A stretch of DNA of 64,000 bases, taken from the NCBI GenBank assembly GCA_038049695.1, contig CP142460.1:41400501-41464500 (forward strand), given 5' to 3'. How positions within the stretch are numbered: the first letter of the stretch is position 1; each line of letters begins with the position of its first letter. This document shows positions 23,745-35,653 of this stretch, one piece after another. The notes beneath the pieces were generated by a model that was given only the letters and a program-made list of their open reading frames with translations, made no database searches and was not told the DNA's origin. A program made the position numbers and the translations under genes. This DNA comes from Cinnamomum chago. Lineage: Eukaryota > Streptophyta > Magnoliopsida > Laurales > Lauraceae.

Positions 23745-25544
23745 TGTTAGGTCTTTTGAATTTGCAATTTGATGGATGCATTTGCATATTGGCATCTTTT
23801 GAATTCACACACATGCATTGATTTAAAATATCTTGAAATCTAGTTTTACCCATGCATAGCTTTTAAGATTTGGAAAAGCTTTTGTTTTATGCATGTTTTG
23901 GTTTTAAACTTGGATGCATTGGTTTTAGAACCCAAAACTCTTTTGAAAACCTATTTCCTTGTGCACTACATTTGGAAAATCATCTTGTGTATTTAGGTTT
24001 AAGTCTTGCATACATTCTTCACAAAAAGAATCATTTTGTATGCAATTTCATTTGAAAAGAGTTGTATTCAAATCAAGCTAGCCTTTGGTTTTAATCTTGT
24101 GAATCATTTTAGGCTTTGTGTTTCTCATGTTTTTAAACATCTTAGAATACCTTAAAACATGTTATTTAAGCTTGATTTAGTGGCCAAAAGATCCACCAAA
24201 GAAAAACTTTGAAAATGGAAAAAGTTGGAATTTTGGCCCAGGGACTCGCCCGACAGTGTCGTCGGTCGACCGAGCCCTGTGTCTCGGTCGACCGAGAACA
24301 CTGCAGGGCAAATGGACAGTTTTTGAACTGTTTCAGGCCAACGGTCAGAAATATGACCGTTGTGCTTTCTCGGTCGACCGAGACCTGTGTCTAGGTCGAC
24401 CGAGAACTAGCCGTTGGCAACTTTTTGGCTATAAAGTCCATTCATTTCCAACCTTTTTCAAGGCTTGAACCATGAACTTTTGAGAGCTTTTTGGAGCCAA
24501 AGAAAGGGGAAGAAGTTGGAAAGGCTAGAGGGCTATTTGGAAATCAAACTCATGAGTTTTTAAAAGGTACATCTTCTAAGTTATTTTGATTTCCATACAA
24601 TTGAAATTCATGCATGTTCAAATCCTTTGTATTTTCATTTATGCATGATTTCAAGTCCTTAAAGAGTTGATTTGCAAGCTCAATATCTTTCTTGGTAAAT
24701 TAGATTAGTTTGCAATCACTCTTATCAAATCACATGTTTTCTTAAACTTTATTTTTCATACAACTTGTGATTCTTTGAATTTCATGTCATTAACAAGTTG
24801 TTTATTATTCATGTGATTTGCATAGAACTTCAATCATATCTTTTTGTGCCTTAAACTTTCAAATTGCATTAAGCATAAATTGATTGAGCTTTCTTTTTAA
24901 TCTTGATTGAAGTCATCACACACACACCTCATTAGCATACATCTTTTGCATACATAGAGTGTTTGTGTGAGTTTGTATTAAACTTTCAAATCCGCCTATT
25001 TTAAGAGGCAATTACATTGAGCTAAAATTGTATCTCTTAGAGTGATCTTTTATGAAGACACTTTCTTTGAGAAATCTATATTTGTAAAGGTTATTGCTAA
25101 GCCTAAGAAAAGCAACTTGTAAGGTTATTGCTTAGCCTAATAAAAGCATATTGTAGGGTTATTGCTTAGCCTAAGAAAAGCATCTTGATAGGTTATTGCT
25201 TAGCCTTGAAAAGCATCTTGTAAAGGTTGTTGTTGAGCCTTAGAAAAACAACTTTGTAAGGGTTATTGCTTAGCCTAGTAAAAAGCATAATTAGTGGAAT
25301 CCGGTGGGGTGTTGGAGACACAAGCCGGTAGTGGATGTAGGCACGTTGGCCGAACCACTTTAAATATTGGTGTTGTGGTGCATGCTATGTGGTGATTGAT
25401 TTTGTATTAGCTTCCGCATCTTGGTTGTTTAATCATCACATGTGACTAGTTTAGTTTTAGAAATTAAAATTGGTCGAAATTGGTCATACTTGTAGCTCAC
25501 CCTATTCACCCCCCCTCTAGGGTTAGGATCCTCGTGGACTTTCA
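23745..25544 (+). repeat. Array LTR 5, right end of the array
   Basis: A full-length LTR ending in TTTCA at 25544. It is followed by Athila LTR sequence (AGCAACACATCC...) instead of a primer site. This terminal 3' LTR has a clean end, unlike LTR 1. Confidence 0.92.
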
Positions 25545-26370
25545 AGCAACACATCCCCTTTCCTTTTCCATTAATTTTTCTTCTTCTCTCCTCCTTCCAT
25601 CACAATTTCATCCAAGGCCTTCCCTAAGGCACACCACCACTTGGATTTCTATGCCACCATCGCACCACTGTCGTTGCTACCGTCGATCCACCATCGGACC
25701 AGTCATTCATCTTCCCTTGCTTGGATTTCAGATCGCAAAACGAGAGCCGGTTGGATCGCCGTTCAAGACCGCGAGTCCCACTCCTCCGTTTAGTGTTTCA
25801 TGTGTCTAAGGTAAGGTTGGATGCATTTTATTTTTATTTAAATAATTTTGTAATGGTTATTTGCTTGTAATGGGTCCTTCATTAATAAATCAAGTTTATG
25901 GGGTCTTGGTCTTCACCAATGGGTCAACATCGAATTTTTGTGCGTAGTGACAGTGTGCACTTGGTGCGGTGGTCTTGATTTTTCTTGATGGCATTTAACC
26001 AAGTACCATTGCAAAGTTTTAGAATTAAAATCCATTTTTTTTCTCTAATTTTTTTTTTTACTTTTATTTTATTTTCATGCATCTTAATAATTATTGCAAT
26101 TGGTTGGCCTAATAATTCTTATGGTGATGCAGTACTTAGATTAGGTTTCTAGATTAGGATTTTTCTTTTTCTTTTGGTTTTAATTAATATTTTTCAGACT
26201 TGTAATTAATTTTTAATTTAAGTAGGACATTTTATTTGTATTGTTTTTTTTAGGCTAGAACTAGTCTTCAATAAGACAGGTTTTGCACGATTAATTACTC
26301 CATGTGGATCGACCTCGGACTTCACCGAGTTATTACTACAATCGCGGCCTTGCACTTGAGGCTACGATCA
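25545..26370 (+). repeat. Athila 5' LTR, 3' part
   Basis: It aligns by eye with 35189-35653 plus 47058-47422 of the 3' LTR and ends in ACGATCA just before the primer site. The 5' part of this LTR is not seen on this side of the array. Bases 25627-25867 are the copy duplicated at 1-241. Confidence 0.85.
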
Positions 26371-26376
26371 AGTTTT

Positions 26377-26394
26377 TGGCGCCGTTGCCGGGGA
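26377..26394 (+). other. Athila primer binding site
   Basis: TGGCGCCGTTGCCGGGGA begins six bases after the LTR end. It is the primer-site type characteristic of Athila-like gypsy elements. Confidence 0.9.
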
Positions 26395-27244
26395 GTTTTT
26401 CTTCGTTTGGGGTAATTTTTCCAACTTATCTTTTTAATTGCTTTGTGGGTGTGCCTTTACTATTCCGCAGTCATTCTAGATCTAAGGGTAGCATGCATGG
26501 AATGTTTGGACCAGCCCTATTGCATTAAAAAGTGTATTTTTAATCTCTGATTTTTTATTAAATTGGGACTATTTCAGATCTGAAAAATTACTTTTTTCTG
26601 ATTTTTCAAAAATCACATCAATTTCGGAAAATTGCCTAGTTTACTTGTTCTAATTTGGACTAGTTTAGGTCGATTTTTTTAGTTGCTGGTTAGGATTAAT
26701 TAAGGTGTGTTAAAATCAGGTTTTCTTTCATATTTTTAGGTTTTTAAAGTTTCCAAAAAAATTCTGGAACTTTCCCTCACAAAGGCAAGTCTTAGATCGC
26801 GCAAATTCGGCTTCTTGGCCACCAAACTTGCCAAGATCTGAAAATTTCAGAACTTTAATTGGAAACTCTGTTGTTTTAGTTGTTTTTAAATTTAAAATAA
26901 GTCTTAAAAAGTTGCTGGAATTTTTTCTAAGAAGGTTAGTTATTTCTTTGGAAAGCCGAACAAACTGCCTTTCTTGATTGGTTCGATGTCTAGGCAAGTC
27001 TTGTCCCATTAGATTAGGGAGACAAGTCTCTTATTCTAGAAAGTGGTTTTTAAGCGGGACCCTTGCAACGCATCGTGACCCCACCACTGATCTGGGGGCT
27101 TCTCTAGTCGGGCCAGTTTCATAGACTTGAGTTTGCGAACTTTCCTTAGAGATATCTAACTCTCTAAGATCAATACTTTGCAAGAATTTGGGAATTTTCT
27201 TTTAAATCTAAAAACGGTCCTTAGGTAGTTTTTCTTTCTAGGTT

Positions 27245-27292
<48 letters not shown>

Positions 27293-27437
27293 TTTCAAAA
27301 TTCCAAAAAAGAAGGAAAGACCCCCATCTTCTTGGCAGAGGGACTCCTCAAATCGGTTAGAAAGGAAGGAATCACCTGTCAAGAGCTTGATTAAATTCTA
27401 CGAATCTAGATCTCCTGGTTCTCTTAGGAATTCCAAT
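26395..27437 (+). other. Athila leader with 42-bp poly-A run
   Basis: About 1 kb between primer site and gag with no convincing coding frame. It includes an uninterrupted run of 42 A (27249-27290). The short minus-strand frame at 26728-27009 has no recognisable domain. Confidence 0.8.
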
Positions 27438-28775
27438 ATGGCTGATGAGCACAGTGATAATGATGAAATGAGTAATGAGAACGGTAATGGGAATGGACCC
27501 AATAATAATGGGGAGGTGAATCAACCACTTAGGAGTCTACGTGATTACCTTCATCCTACACGACAAGCCACACCGTCGTGCATGGTTATACCCGCAGGTG
27601 CGGGTCAATTTGATATCAAACCGGGAGTAATTCAACTTCTCCCCAAATTTCATGGACTTGAATCGGAAAGTGCATATTTGCACATAAAAGAGTTTGAAGA
27701 AGTGTGTGCAACACTACACTTCAATAATGTGAGGGAAGACCTTATCAAATTTTGTTTATTTCCATTTTCCCTCAAAGATAAGGCTAAGGCATGGCTTCAC
27801 TCCTTACAGCCCAATTCGATTGCTCTATGGTCCGACATGGTCCGGGAATTTTTAAAGAAATTTTTCCCAGTACATAAGACCAACACCTTACGGAGAAATA
27901 TTATGAATTTTAAACAAAAAGACAAGGAGTCTTATTATAGGTGTTGGGAATGCTTTAATGAACTACTCCTTGCATGTCCCCACCACGGATTTGAATTGCA
28001 CAATACAATTGGTCACTTCTATGATGGACTTAGTCTAGAAACACGACAATTCATGGAGATGAAATGCAATGGGGAATTCATGGCAAAGAACCCAAATCAA
28101 GCATGGACCTACCTTCAGTTTTTGGCAGATAGTGCACAAAATTGGGACACATCTGAAGGTATAGACCCCGTAAAGCAATCGAATCAGGCCAAAGGAGGGG
28201 GGTTATATGTATTGAAAGAAAATGATGATCTTCAAGCAAAAATTGTCTATCTTACAAGAGAAGTTGAGTCCTTGAAATTTGTGAAGAATAAGGAACCTGC
28301 TATAGTTTATGGCATCTACGCTAGTGATAAGCACATTTCTTCAGAGTGCCCAACACTCCCTGCTTTTCAAGAAGTGTTTCACGAGCAACCAAATGCCACC
28401 AAAACATACAACTGGCAGTTTAACAATTCTTTGGGTAACACGTATAACCCTAATTGGAGGAATTACCCCAACTTTAGTTGGAGGAATGGTCCAAATGCTA
28501 CTCCGCCCAATTTCAACCAAATGTCAAATCAGTTTGGGGGTACTTCTGGGACATATGCTCAAAACACACAACAAATGGTACTCCCTACAACTCAAACAAC
28601 GCCTTGGGATGAACTTGTGGCTAAGTTTATGGTGAATCAAGAGTCCATCAACAAGAAACATGATAGGAACTTTGAGAATTTACAGAACACCATGCAGAAC
28701 CTCTGCAAGTTAATTGAAGCACAAAATAAAGGGGCTTTTCCAGCCCAACCACAGCCCAATCCAAAAGGGCATTAG
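27438..28775 (+). CDS. Athila gag, intact frame but damaged zinc knuckle
   Basis: 445 codons from ATG 27438, which opens with an acidic MADEHSDNDEM. Residues about 60-230 are the retrotransposon gag domain, with the characteristic stretches SESAYLHIKEFEEVC, FSLKDKAKAWLHSL and FYDGLS. Residues 291-304 read YGIYASDKHISSEC: the CCHC knuckle spacing is kept but the first two zinc ligands are Tyr (codons at 28308 and 28317). The tail is Asn/Gln/Pro-rich. Gag packages element RNA, but with two ligands lost this copy probably cannot bind zinc there. The TAG at 28773-28775 ends the frame, while pol-like sequence continues downstream. Confidence 0.85.
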   Translation: MADEHSDNDEMSNENGNGNGPNNNGEVNQPLRSLRDYLHPTRQATPSCMVIPAGAGQFDIKPGVIQLLPKFHGLESESAYLHIKEFEEVCATLHFNNVREDLIKFCLFPFSLKDKAKAWLHSLQPNSIALWSDMVREFLKKFFPVHKTNTLRRNIMNFKQKDKESYYRCWECFNELLLACPHHGFELHNTIGHFYDGLSLETRQFMEMKCNGEFMAKNPNQAWTYLQFLADSAQNWDTSEGIDPVKQSNQAKGGGLYVLKENDDLQAKIVYLTREVESLKFVKNKEPAIVYGIYASDKHISSECPTLPAFQEVFHEQPNATKTYNWQFNNSLGNTYNPNWRNYPNFSWRNGPNATPPNFNQMSNQFGGTSGTYAQNTQQMVLPTTQTTPWDELVAKFMVNQESINKKHDRNFENLQNTMQNLCKLIEAQNKGAFPAQPQPNPKGH

Positions 28776-29522
28776 GTTCATTAAGGTGGTCCGTCAAATT
28801 CAAAGGAGCAGGTTCAAGCTATTACTACTCTACGTAGTGGTAAAGAGATTGGAAAGCCTGATCTGGAAAAAGATAAACAACATGCATCCTCAGATCAGGA
28901 AGGGACAGAAAATGAAGTCCCTCCTATCAAGGAGAAAAGCCCAGTTCCTCTAGGATTCAAACCCTTACCGCCTTTTCCCAACCGATTAGCTCCTCCCAAG
29001 CCATCTATACAGAGCCAGGAAATCTTGGATGTGCTTAAAGAAGTCAAAATTAACATCCCGTTGTTAGAAGCAATCAAACAAGTCCCATCTTATGCAAAGT
29101 TTCTTAAATAGTTATGCACGTTGAAATGTAAGATACATGTACAAAAGAAAATGTTTCTCACTGAGCAAGCTAGTGCAATTCTAAAGCACAACAATCCCCC
29201 TAAATTCAAAGACCCAGGATGCCCTACAATTTCGTGCATTATTGGAAATTATCAAATTTAACAAGCATTGCTTGATCTTGGGGCAAGTGTCAACTTACTA
29301 CCTTACTCGATCTATGTAAAATTGGGGCTGGGCGAACTCAAACCCACCCAGGTTACTTTGCAGCTAGCAGATCGATCAATCAAAAGACCGAGAGGGATAG
29401 TAGAGGATGTGCTTGTGCAGGTTGACAAGTTCTACTTTCCAGTAGACTTTATTGTGCTAGACACTCATCTGTGGCAGATCCTCATGCTCAGATTCCGGTA
29501 TTTTTGGGGAGACCATTTTTAG
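28776..29522 (+). pseudogene. Athila gag-pol junction and aspartic protease
   Basis: The linker shows Athila-like TTLRSGK and a Pro-rich stretch. It then passes an in-frame TAG near 29109 and a second stop just before the protease. The protease reads LLDLGASVNLLPYS (an active-site D-L-G where D-S/T-G is usual) and continues to VDFIVLDT at about 29460. A frameshift near 29471 moves the rest (AQIPVFLGRPFLATSNA) into another frame. It is a dead remnant of the enzyme that cleaves the gag-pol precursor. Confidence 0.82.
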
Positions 29523-31601
29523 CCACATCCAATGCATTGATCAATTGCCGGAATGGAAAAATGACGCTATCTTTTGGTAACATGACTTTAGAGCTAAATA
29601 TTTTTGACCTTTGCAAACAGCCACGGGATGATAACATTGACCTTGAAGAAGTAGATTTGATCGGTGTTCTTACAGCAGAAACTTTTGAAAAATCGATCTC
29701 CGATTCTATTAAGTCAATTGAGGACTTGACCCTCTGCGAAGAAAAACAGGATAGCACTGTTGAACTGGTCAACACTGTAGGCAAACCCTCTTTTGAAGAG
29801 TTGGTACCAACTGGTACTCCGTCCCTTCCATCTCAGGTAAGGCCGCCCAAGCCTGAGTTGAAACCCTTGCCCTCTCACCTAAAATATGCAAACCTTGGAG
29901 AGAATGAAACATTTCCTATAGTCATTTCTACACACCTTGACATGGACCAAGAAGTCCAACTCTTAGAAGTGCTCAAACTGCACAAAGGTGCAATTGCTTG
30001 GACCGTGGCTGACATTAAGGGAATTAATCCCCTCGTGTGTACACATCATATCTATTTGGAGGAGAATGCAAAACTCTCCCGTCAGATGCAACGTCGGTTA
30101 AACCCCACCATGCAGGAAGTGGTTAGGGCTGAAGTTTTGAAACTCCTAGATGTGGGTATCATCTATCCAATTTTGGATAGCCAATGGGTCAGCCCTACCC
30201 AAGTTGTACCTAAAAAGTCGGCGTCACTGTAGTCCGTAATACTAATGATGAGCTCATCCCAGCCCGCGTACCCAAAGGTTGGCGAGTTTGTATCGACTAC
30301 AGAAAATTAAATGCTGTCACACGAAAGGATCATTTCCCCCTACCCTTCTTGGACCAAATTTTAGAACGGGTAGCTGGCCACGAGTATTATTGTTTCTTAG
30401 ATGGATATTCTGGATACAATCAAATAGAGATCGCTCCGGAAGACCAAGAGAAAACAACTTTTACATGCCCCTTTGGTCCTTTGCTTACCAACGGATGCCC
30501 TTTGGGCTGTGTAATGCTCCTGCAACTTTTCAAAGGTGCATGCTTAGTATTTTTAGTGATATGGTGGACCGTTTTCTCGAAGTCTTCATGGACGATTTTT
30601 CAGTTTTTGGAGATTCATTCCAAGATTGTTTGAGCAACTTAACTATGGTCCTCTCTAGGTGTGAAGAAAAGAATTTAGTACTGAATTGGGAAAAATGTCA
30701 TTTTATGGTACAACAAGGGATTGTCCTTGGCCACATTGTATCATCTAGAGGATTGGAAGTGGACAAAGCCAAAATAAATTTAATTTCCAATTTGCCCTCC
30801 CCAAAAATCGTAAGAGATGTAAGATCTTTCTTAGGGCATGCCGGATTCTACAGATGGTTCATAAAAGATTTCAGTGTCATTTCTAGACCATTATGTAACC
30901 TTCTGCTAAAGGAAGCAGAATTTGAGTGGACAGAGGCATGTCAAGCTGCTTTTACCAAGCTTAAGGACATGTTGACGACTGCTCCAATTATGCAACCTCC
31001 AGATTGGAGCATGCCCTTTGAAATCATGTGCGATGCTAGCGATTATGCGGTTGGGGCAGTTCTTGGGCAACGTAGGGACAAAAAGCCATATGTGATTTAC
31101 TATGCTAGCAGGACTTTAAACAGTGCACAGATTAATTATTCTACAACAGAGAAAGAACTATTGGCAGTGGTCTATGCACTGGATAAATTATGTTCCTACA
31201 TAATTGGATCCAAAATTGTGATCTTTACTGACCATTCTGCGCTGAAGTATCTTCTTTCTAAGAAAGATGCCAAGCCCAGACTAATCAGATGGATCCTTCT
31301 ACTCCAAGAGTTTGATATTGAAATCAAGGATAAGAAAGGAGTAGAAAATGTGGTGGCTGATCATTTTTCTAGGCTTGTTCTTTCCAACACTTTAGAACCC
31401 TTCCCAATCCAGGACATTTTCCCTGATGAGCAATTATTTGCCACATTTGCCCATTCTCCGTGGTATGCTGACATTGCAAATTATCTAGCTTCGGGTGAAA
31501 TCCCAAAAGAATGGACGCAGCAAGATAAAAATAAGTTTTTCACTGATGTGAAACAGTTTTTCTGGGATGAACCATACCTTTTTAAATACTGCCCAGACTA
31601 A
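29471..31601 (+). pseudogene. Athila reverse transcriptase and RNase H
   Basis: Three frames must be combined. The first (29471-30232) runs from the protease tail to the RT start (QWVSPTQVVPKK). The second (about 30230-30476) carries WRVCIDYRKLNAVTRKDHF and FLDGYSGYNQI. The third (to 31601) carries MPFGLCNAPATFQ, the catalytic FMDD, and RNase H (CDASDYAVGAVL, STTEKELLAVVYA, FTDHSALKYL). Breaks lie near 30225 and 30476. The family copies RNA to DNA and degrades the RNA strand. This copy cannot be translated as one protein. Confidence 0.88.
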
Positions 31602-32646
31602 ATCATTAGGAGATGCATTTCTGACCATGAATTAAACAGTGTAATATCATTTTGTCACTCACATGCTTGTGGTGGCCATTTTTCTGCTAAAAAGACTGCT
31701 CATAAGATTTTGCAATATTGATTTGACTGGCCCACGTTATTTAAAGACGCACATGACTTCTGTAAGGCATGTGAGCAATGCCAAAAATTGGGTTCATTAT
31801 ATCCTCGTCGCAGTCGATTATGTGTCCAAATGGATTGAAGCAATCCCATGTAGGAATAATGATGCTAAAACGGTCAAAAAGTTTATCTTGGATAATATCT
31901 TTTCCCGTTTTGGAACTCCACGTGCCATCATTAGTGATGGGGGCACTCACTTTTGTAACCGCATCATTGAGAGTTTGTTTCAAAATTACGGTGTTACACA
32001 TAAAGTGGCTACCCCATATCACCCTCAAACAAGTGGGCAGGTAGAGGTCTCAAATAGGGAAATCAAAAGAATTTTGGAGACAACGGTAAAACCAAATCGT
32101 AAGGATTGGTCAATGCGGCTAAATGATGCTTTGTGGGCTTATAGAACTGCTTATAAGACCCCAATTGGGATGTCTCCATACCGGCTTATATATGGAAAAG
32201 CTTGCCACCTTCCGGTGGAGCTGGAACATAAAGCTTATTGGGCCATAAAACAACTGAACCTTGACCTAGACAAGGCTGGGGAGAAAAGAACCCTTGATTT
32301 AAATGAATTAGAAGAATTGAGAAACGAGGCTTATATGAACTCAAGAATTTACAATGAGAGGACTAAGGCCTTTCATGATAAACGGATATTAAGGAAGTCA
32401 TTCCATCCGTCTCAAAAAGTTCTATTATACAATTCTCGACTTTATCTTTTCCCTGGAAAGTTAAGATCTCGTTGGACAGGCCCCTACATTGTTCAAGAAG
32501 TATTTCCATATGGGGCAGTGGCCCTCATTGATCCATCGAATGGTTCCTCTTTTAAAGTTAATGGACAACGTTTAAAACCATTCTTAGATATTTTTCCACT
32601 AGAGGAAAATGAAATTCCTCTGATCAATCCTGTCTATCAGGATTGA
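31602..32646 (+). pseudogene. Athila integrase, lacking the first catalytic Asp
   Basis: The HHCC zinc finger is visible ([20 protein letters not shown]) between a TAA at about 31600 and a TGA near 31719. The sequence then jumps from CQKLGS-type coding straight to [12 protein letters not shown] near 31797, so the stretch with the first Asp of the DDE triad is deleted. The second Asp (IISDGGTHF) and the Glu (SGQVEVSNR) remain. The C-terminal domain ([16 protein letters not shown]) ends at TGA 32646. The first about 43 codons of the open frame starting at 31663 are out of frame with integrase. Confidence 0.87.
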
Positions 32647-34187
32647 AGGGCACTGGATCTGACAGTGGCCCACAACTTTGTACATTATGCATATATATAT
32701 ATATATATTTCTTTTCTTTTCTTGTTATTTTTCTTTTTGTGTTCTTTGTCTCACATTGGACAGGTTTCTATGCGAAAGCTTCATTACTCCAGGTGCTTTC
32801 TACCCCTTTCCTCCCTTTACATTTTCACCTCATGTTACATTCCATTTTGCATTTCATGTATGACATTGAGGACGCTGTCTAGTTTAGGTTTGGGGGTGGG
32901 AACAAGCACACTTGTCCAATTTTAGACAATTTTTTTTTCATTTTTGCATAGTTTTCTAAAAAAGAAAAAAAAACAAAAAAAAATCCCCAAAAAAAAGAGG
33001 GATTTTTTTCAAAAGAACTTGACGATTCAAAGATGTCTAGAAATCTTGAATTTCAGAATTTTTGGAAGGAAGTAAAATGAAGGTTCACAATTTTTTGAAA
33101 GAAAAATAGAATACCGAACTTTGATTTTCACTGTAACACGTGTACATCATTTCAAAAGTCTTGGATAAAAAGATTTAAGTGTCATTTTCAGAATTCTTTC
33201 AAGAGAGAACAAAAAAAGAGACGACTTTCTGAAATTTGGTCATATGAGTTCTCCTGGTTCATCGGTAAGGTTAGGCCAATCAAAACTAGTGAATTAATTT
33301 GGGCGAATTGAAAAAGGCTGCCTATTGTTCGAGACCGTTTAAAAAAAAAGGTGTCAAGGGATGCACAAATAGGTGTTTATAAAAAAACAAAAAAACAAAA
33401 AAAAACAAAAAAAAGAAAGAAAAAGAAAAGAAAGTGTTTAGTTGTGTGACTAGTTTGGGTTCGTAGCCTTTTTAACCCGAGCTAGTAAGCTCGTAGGGGT
33501 ATTTATATACCTAGTGCCCTAAAGACATTTGTTTTGGGAGTCATTGGCCTAACGCTCATTACATGGGTTAATTAGAAAGCTTAAGGGACCTAGGCATTGC
33601 ACAGTCACATGTGTGCGTTAAAAAAAAGGGGTGCATCTCGCGGCCTTTGAAAAAACAGTAGTGCGAAAGCCGTCATAGTAGTCTTGAGAGGAGACTTGTA
33701 TTTACCCTGAATCTAGGAAAGTTGGAAATTCTAAGAGAGAATTTTGTTTTAATGGCATTATCATAGAACATTTAAAATTTTTGATTTGATGTATACACCT
33801 GCATAGGGCACCCAAAGTTTTGGTATAATTTTTGAAAAGATTTGAAAAGAAAAACATGAACCAGATTTTGAAAAGTCTGAAATCTTGATTATTCGAGGAT
33901 TCAAGGCATCCGATTTGACTCAATCGTCTTTTGAAAAACTTTTCGTTGATTTATTTTATTTTATTTTATTTTTAAGTAAATGAATTTTGTGGGCATATTC
34001 ACTGCAAACCCTCACGATGCACAACTCGTCCAGTAGGGGTAACCTATGGGTTTAAGGGCTTGCTGCATACACTACCAGCGAAAGTGGTGTTTTCCATTTT
34101 GTCTTTGCATTTAGATTATAGTAGGCTAGAAGACAAACCATGATTCACATATTTTGCTCGGGACTAGCAAAATGCTGGTTGGGGGGG
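32647..34187 (+). other. Athila 3' untranslated region
   Basis: 1.5 kb after integrase with no envelope-like or other convincing frame. It holds an (AT)n run near 32690-32708, a G-rich TTTGGGGGTGGG near 32889, several A-rich tracts (33340-33430), and at the end the polypurine tract GGTTGGGGGGG (34178-34187). Confidence 0.8.
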
Positions 34188-35653
34188 TGTGATAAGTCCT
34201 TAAAAATGCATAATTTCCTCATTATTTTAGAATTAATTAAGGACTTAATCATCAAATCATGCACCATTTTAGTATAAAAATCATGATTTATGTTTGTGGG
34301 CATCAAAGTCTGAATTCGAGTCAAAATTCATCCAAAAATTGTATTTTCACATAAAATCATGAATTTCTCAATTTCTTGGCATTGAAAGTAACAAATTTCT
34401 CATTGCTTTTTATTTACACATAAAATGATGAATTTTATTTGCACCATTGATTTAATTAAAGAAAATTTGATAAAATGGTGACATTTTATGCATCTATTTA
34501 ATATGAATTGGGCCCACATCTTGCATAATTCCTCCCTATATAAATACAATACACTTTGACATTTGTTTTTATTTTTGTAGGAAATTTCAGAAATTGGGGC
34601 CCGCGGAAGAGAATTGGTGAATCAAATGCACCATGGGACCCATCTACTTTTGGCATGAGTTCCAAGGAGAAAGTGGGCCCATGTTAAGAGATTCTCAAGC
34701 CATGAAGAAGTTTAAAGTAATTCAAGATTTTTGCTTGCCAAGCAATCCAAGTTGGAAGATAAACCCAAAGAGTCCAAGTTTCCTTAAACACCATTGGATC
34801 TCAATCAAATACCATTCCAAAATTTGAAAGTTTGCAACCCAAGATTCTTGGGAAGATGGCATCGCAAGTCCAAAAGGGAGGTTCAAAAAAATTCCTCACG
34901 TGAATCTCTTCCTCCCCTATTTTTTTCTCCCTTTATTCTCTCCCTCTCAATCTTTAACTCCTTCATCCCTAAATTCTCTCTCTCTCTTTCTCTCTCCCAT
35001 CTCTATCCCTCACGTTTTTCTCTCTCCCATCTCCACTCTCTCACGTTAAAATCTCTTCCTCCCCTATTTTTTCTCTCTTTGTTCTATCCCATTAACTCTT
35101 TTCTAATAACCCTCATACCCCCCATATGCCCTCTCAATCTCTAACACACACACACGTCCAAAACCCCTCTCCATACCTTGGACGACCAGCAACACATCCC
35201 CTTTCCTTTTCCATTAATTTTTCTTCATCACTCCTCCTTCCATCACAATTTCATCCAAGGCCTTCCCTAAGGCACACCACCACTTGGATTTCTACGCCAC
35301 CGTCGCACCACCGTCGTTGCTACCGTCGATCCACCATCGGACCAGCCATTCATCATCTTCCCTTGCTTGGATTTCAAATCGCAAAACGAGAGCCGGTTGG
35401 ATTGCCGTTCAAGACCGCGAGTCCCACTCCTCCGTTTAGTGTTTCATGTGTCTAAGGTAAGGTTGGATGCATTTTATTTTTATTTAAATAACTTTCTAAT
35501 GGTTATTTGCTTGTAATGGGTCTTTCATTAATAAATCAAGTTTATGGGATCTTGGTCTTCACCAATGGGTCAACATCGAATTTTTGTGCGTAGTGACAGT
35601 GTGCACTTGGTGCGGTGGTCTTGATTTTTCTTGATGGCATTGAGCAAAGTAAC
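34188..35653 (+). repeat. Athila 3' LTR, first part
   Basis: It starts TGTGATAAGTCC right after the polypurine tract (or two bases later, at TGATAAG). It includes T/C-rich simple sequence (34910-35060) and the portion matching 25545-26008 of the 5' LTR. It is cut at GTAAC (35649-35653) by the Tat element and continues at 47058. Confidence 0.88.

Larger units (their letters stand above)
242..25544 (+). mobile_element. Tandem array of a gag-only LTR retrotransposon, 5877-bp period
   Basis: Five LTRs alternate with four internal regions, adjacent units sharing an LTR. The gag, primer-site and LTR landmarks recur at exactly 5877 bp. Each LTR runs TG...CA, is followed by a tRNA-Met primer site, and is preceded by a purine tract. 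The internal region codes only for a gag-type protein. No protease, integrase, RT or RNase H is present, so the element is non-autonomous and matches the plant TR-GAG class. The SIRE-like gag tail and the C-run followed by CTCTAGG near the LTR end suggest a SIRE/Maximus-type autonomous partner. Only two unit-specific differences were spotted, both in unit 3, at 16441 and 17581. Confidence 0.9.

Noticed and set aside
242..25544. CRISPR-like or satellite interpretation of the regular repeats
   Set aside because: The 5877-bp unit has LTR ends, primer site, gag and polypurine tract. It is a retrotransposon array.
27249..27290. 42-A run as the poly-A tail of a retrogene or LINE
   Set aside because: It lies in the Athila leader, with Athila sequence continuing on both sides and no target duplication.
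30349..30633. Separate 94-codon gene in Athila pol
   Set aside because: Its first half is simply the RT segment in its proper frame before a frameshift; the rest is out of frame.
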